Below are positions 23,851-26,179 of a stretch of DNA of 26,179 bases, piece by piece. A model generated the notes under the pieces. That model was not told the origin of the DNA and did not search any database. It was given only the letters and a program-made list of their open reading frames with translations. Position numbers and translations under genes: made by a program. The stretch spans positions 1 to 26,179 of the forward strand of contig CAZFLK010000071.1 of assembly GCA_964519245.1 (NCBI GenBank). The letters run 5' to 3'. Position 1 is the stretch's first letter. Each line of letters starts with the position of its first letter. The DNA comes from JAYPEY01 sp964519245. GTDB taxonomy: Bacteria > Verrucomicrobiota > Verrucomicrobiia > Limisphaerales > JAYPEY01.

Positions 23851-24810
23851 ATGAAACGAGACAAGGTGTCAGTGGAGAGGTTCTACGAGGTAGAAGCGGA
23901 GGCCTTGGGGCTGAAACTGCTCGCCGGGGAGGATGGGTTGAATCGCCTGATTCGCGAACCAACGGTCAATCGGCCGGGGTTGGCGCTGTCAGGATTCACC
24001 CAGTATTTCGCCAGCAAACGCATCCAGGTCATGGGGTATGTTGAAACGACCTATTTGAAGACTCTGGATGAGGATACCCGCCGGGAACGCTACGCCACGA
24101 TGTTCTCCTACAAGATTCCCTGTGTGGTGTATTCCCGAGGACTGCCTCCGGATCCGATGTTGCTGGAAGCCGCGGGCAAGAGGGGCGTGCCGGTTTTTGA
24201 GAGTCCCTTGATCACCATGAAGTTCATCAACCTGGCGACCCTGGCGTTGGAGATGATGTTCGCGCCCAAGGGCACTGAAATCGGAAGCATGGTCGACATC
24301 CTGGGCGTCGGGGTGATCATTCGCGGTGAAAGCGGCATCGGCAAAAGCGAATGCGTCCTGGCCCTGATCGAGCGGGGCTACAGCCTGGTTTCGGATGACG
24401 CCGTGAAAGTGACGGTGATCGACGGCAACCAGGTGGTCGGCACGGGAGATGAGATCATGCGGGAGCACATGGAGGTGCGCGGCATCGGCATCATCAACGT
24501 GGCGTCCATGTTTGGCGTCAAGAGCGTGCGCCGGGAGAAGCGTCTCGACCTGATTGTCACACTCAAGGATTGGGCGCAGGTCGAGGACATCAACCGGGTT
24601 GGGATCGACCAGGAGACCGTGAAGGTGCTGGGGGTAAGCGTGCCCCATACGGTCATTCCCGTGCGGCCGGGAAGGGATTTGGCGAGGCTGGTGGAGGTGG
24701 CCGCGTTTCAGGCCAAACTCAAGCATTCGGGCTACAACCCGGCCGAGGAGTTGAACAATCGCCTGATCGCCAAGATGGCCAGTTCGGGTTCAGGACGGAA
24801 AAAGAGCTGA
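23851..24810 (+). CDS. hprK: HPr kinase/phosphorylase
   Basis: It is 319 residues, the usual length. It phosphorylates and dephosphorylates Ser46 of HPr-type proteins in response to metabolite levels. The N-terminal domain (1-130) is followed by the kinase domain with P-loop GESGIGKS (159-166), ALIERGYSLVSDD (171-183), and the family signature HMEVRGIGIINV (206-217), then FGVKSVRREKRLDLIV. The conserved His of the usual HG(V/T)xVD stretch just before the P-loop is missing; here the sequence is GTEIGSMVD (141-149). It lies 39 bases behind lptB and is probably the last gene of the Kdo/LPS operon. No HPr gene is in the window. Confidence 0.9.
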   Translation: MKRDKVSVERFYEVEAEALGLKLLAGEDGLNRLIREPTVNRPGLALSGFTQYFASKRIQVMGYVETTYLKTLDEDTRRERYATMFSYKIPCVVYSRGLPPDPMLLEAAGKRGVPVFESPLITMKFINLATLALEMMFAPKGTEIGSMVDILGVGVIIRGESGIGKSECVLALIERGYSLVSDDAVKVTVIDGNQVVGTGDEIMREHMEVRGIGIINVASMFGVKSVRREKRLDLIVTLKDWAQVEDINRVGIDQETVKVLGVSVPHTVIPVRPGRDLARLVEVAAFQAKLKHSGYNPAEELNNRLIAKMASSGSGRKKS

Positions 24811-24909
24811 ACCGGCGTCGCAAGAGAAAGCGGCCATGGCTCGTTTCAATGGTCGAAGCCGAGCGCGCCGCCCCTCCGAAACGCGTCGCCCCGGCCATCC
24901 GGGAGGCCC

Positions 24910-26079
24910 TCAAGCAAGGCCGCGTCGCCCCAGTTCCGTCAGCGTCCACTCGTATTCACCAACCAGTTGGTCCACCACGTTGCGGCGCTTCATGTCTCCC
25001 GGCATGACCTCCCAGGTGTAGGTCTCCATCTCAAGGTGGGAACAGAGGGAGGGATTGTCCTTCAACAAGTCCATGACCTCGATCAGATGATCGGAAGTGT
25101 TGAGGAACAGCTCCGTCGCGGGGCTGTGCAGCGGGATGTGGAAGTGGATGCGCCACTCGTCGATGTCGGACGCTCGGAAGTCGGAGCCTTCGGCAAGGGC
25201 GAGATCGAGATCCTTGGCGCGGATGAGCCCCCCCTGGTTCGTTCGCGCGATGACCTGGTGAAGGTAGACGTCGTCGCCGAACGCCTTGAGCGCGGTCAGC
25301 GCCTCGGACGTGGGCTGAACCTTGAGCGCAGAGCTCAAGTGAAGCTTGCTGATGAAGATATCGGCGGCTTGAAGCGCGCCAATCGCGTCTCCGGCTGATT
25401 CGTATTCGACCGCCAGATGACACGTGTCGTAGTTGATGCCGATGAAGCGATTGAAGCGATCGTCCCCCGGGCGACGGCGATTCGCCTCGGAGAAGAATTC
25501 CACGGATTCCACGGAATTCTCAAACAAGCCCAGCGGTTCGGGTTCCAAGCCAAGGTGAAACCGTTTCCCGGCTCCTTGTGCCAATGTGTCCAAATGCTCC
25601 GCGCATTTCCAGAGATTGTCATAGATCGGCTCCCGTTCCGCGTCATCCTCGATGAACTCCTTGAACGACCCCGGCAGGGTGCTGACGCTGCCCTCGACGC
25701 CCTCGGGAACCAGTTCCGCCAGGATGTCGAAGAGTCGGTTGGTGTAGTCGAGACGTTCCTGGGTCCGCCAATCCGGCGCATAGACCTGCTCCTTGACCCG
25801 CGTGTTGTGGAACTGGCCGTAGGGGAAGCCGTTGATGGTGAAGACGTAGCAGTTCTGCGCATCCAGCCAGGCCTTGAACCGATCCAGTTCCCCGGGGGCG
25901 AGCAACTCGCGTGAGGCCCGGTCGCTGAGGCGCAGGCCGATGGCGTAGGGTTGGTCCGGGCAGACCCGTTCGCGGACCGCCATGACGTCGGTCCTGAGCG
26001 ATTCGAAGGTCTGCGGCCAATCCTCGCCGCGGTGGATATTGGTGCAGTAAGCCAGATGGTGACCGTGTTTCAATCGCAT
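24910..26079 (-). CDS. EboE-like metabolite-traffic protein (TIM-barrel, xylose-isomerase-like)
   Basis: It is 389 residues from ATG 26079. I chose this start because the family begins directly with LAYCTNIHRGEDW; an ATG at 26118 would add 13 unlike residues. Further marks: IGLRLSDRAS, YVFTINGFPYGQFH, VKEQVYAPDW, GSVSTLPGSF, LGLEPEPLGLFE, GINYDTCHLAVEYE and FHIPLHSP, in the order expected for EboE. Glu, Asp and His residues in these stretches could bind a metal in the barrel. Ebo operons are thought to move or process precursor metabolites (known from scytonemin and edinol-type work), with EboA, B, C and F as partners; those would lie beyond the right edge. It converges on hprK over 99 bases with no clear terminator. 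Confidence 0.78.
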   Translation of the reverse strand: MRLKHGHHLAYCTNIHRGEDWPQTFESLRTDVMAVRERVCPDQPYAIGLRLSDRASRELLAPGELDRFKAWLDAQNCYVFTINGFPYGQFHNTRVKEQVYAPDWRTQERLDYTNRLFDILAELVPEGVEGSVSTLPGSFKEFIEDDAEREPIYDNLWKCAEHLDTLAQGAGKRFHLGLEPEPLGLFENSVESVEFFSEANRRRPGDDRFNRFIGINYDTCHLAVEYESAGDAIGALQAADIFISKLHLSSALKVQPTSEALTALKAFGDDVYLHQVIARTNQGGLIRAKDLDLALAEGSDFRASDIDEWRIHFHIPLHSPATELFLNTSDHLIEVMDLLKDNPSLCSHLEMETYTWEVMPGDMKRRNVVDQLVGEYEWTLTELGRRGLA

Positions 26080-26179
26080 GGTTGGGAGGAAGGAACAACG
26101 ACTGACGCACAATGACAAGGAGGAACAGCAGTTCTCAGTTTGAGGGAAAGTTGCTCTCCTTCGTCAGGTGAGCGTCGTC

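Overview
The window reads as chromosomal DNA of a GC-rich, Gram-negative member of the PVC group, most likely Verrucomicrobiota. This is inferred from gene content: two Gfo/Idh/MocA oxidoreductases (one with a Tat signal), a Tat-exported NIPSNAP protein, a secreted DUF1080 protein, an EboE-like protein, and a Kdo/LPS-export operon ending in HPr kinase. Most genes lack a strong Shine-Dalgarno sequence. No rRNA, tRNA, CRISPR array, transposase or phage gene was seen.

Left part (1-11.2 kb, + strand): an MMPL/RND-type lipid exporter runs off the left edge. A 357-bp gene-poor gap follows, holding palindromes and what looks like a small minus-strand RNA with its own terminator. Next is a tight two-gene operon. 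Its first gene is a duplicated Lrp/AsnC-fold protein related to siroheme decarboxylases. Three bases later comes a 2322-residue multidomain synthase of the polyunsaturated-fatty-acid/secondary-lipid type (KS, chain-length-factor-like dead KS, AT, two FabA-like double-hotdog dehydratases). It has no visible ACP, KR or ER, so partner proteins must lie elsewhere. The exporter and synthase together suggest a special lipid or hydrocarbon chain made and delivered to the envelope.

Middle part (11.2-16.5 kb, - strand): an FHA-domain protein and a metallo-beta-lactamase-fold hydrolase form a coupled pair. Upstream of them lie a cytosolic Gfo/Idh/MocA oxidoreductase, a 433-bp intergenic region packed with four hairpins or inverted repeats (including a clear terminator), and then a NIPSNAP protein plus a Gfo/Idh/MocA oxidoreductase, both with twin-arginine signals.

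Right part (16.7-26.2 kb, mostly + strand): a BioF-type PLP synthase, a truncated EthD-like ORF (-), a secreted DUF1080 protein, a decayed ABC-permease remnant (-), and then the operon kdsA-kdsC-lptC/A-like-lptB-hprK. These make and dephosphorylate Kdo-8-phosphate and form part of the LPS export machine; a sensor-type kinase closes the operon. The lptC/A-like gene is unusually long (783 residues) with about four OstA-type repeats. An EboE-like TIM-barrel protein (-) closes the window.
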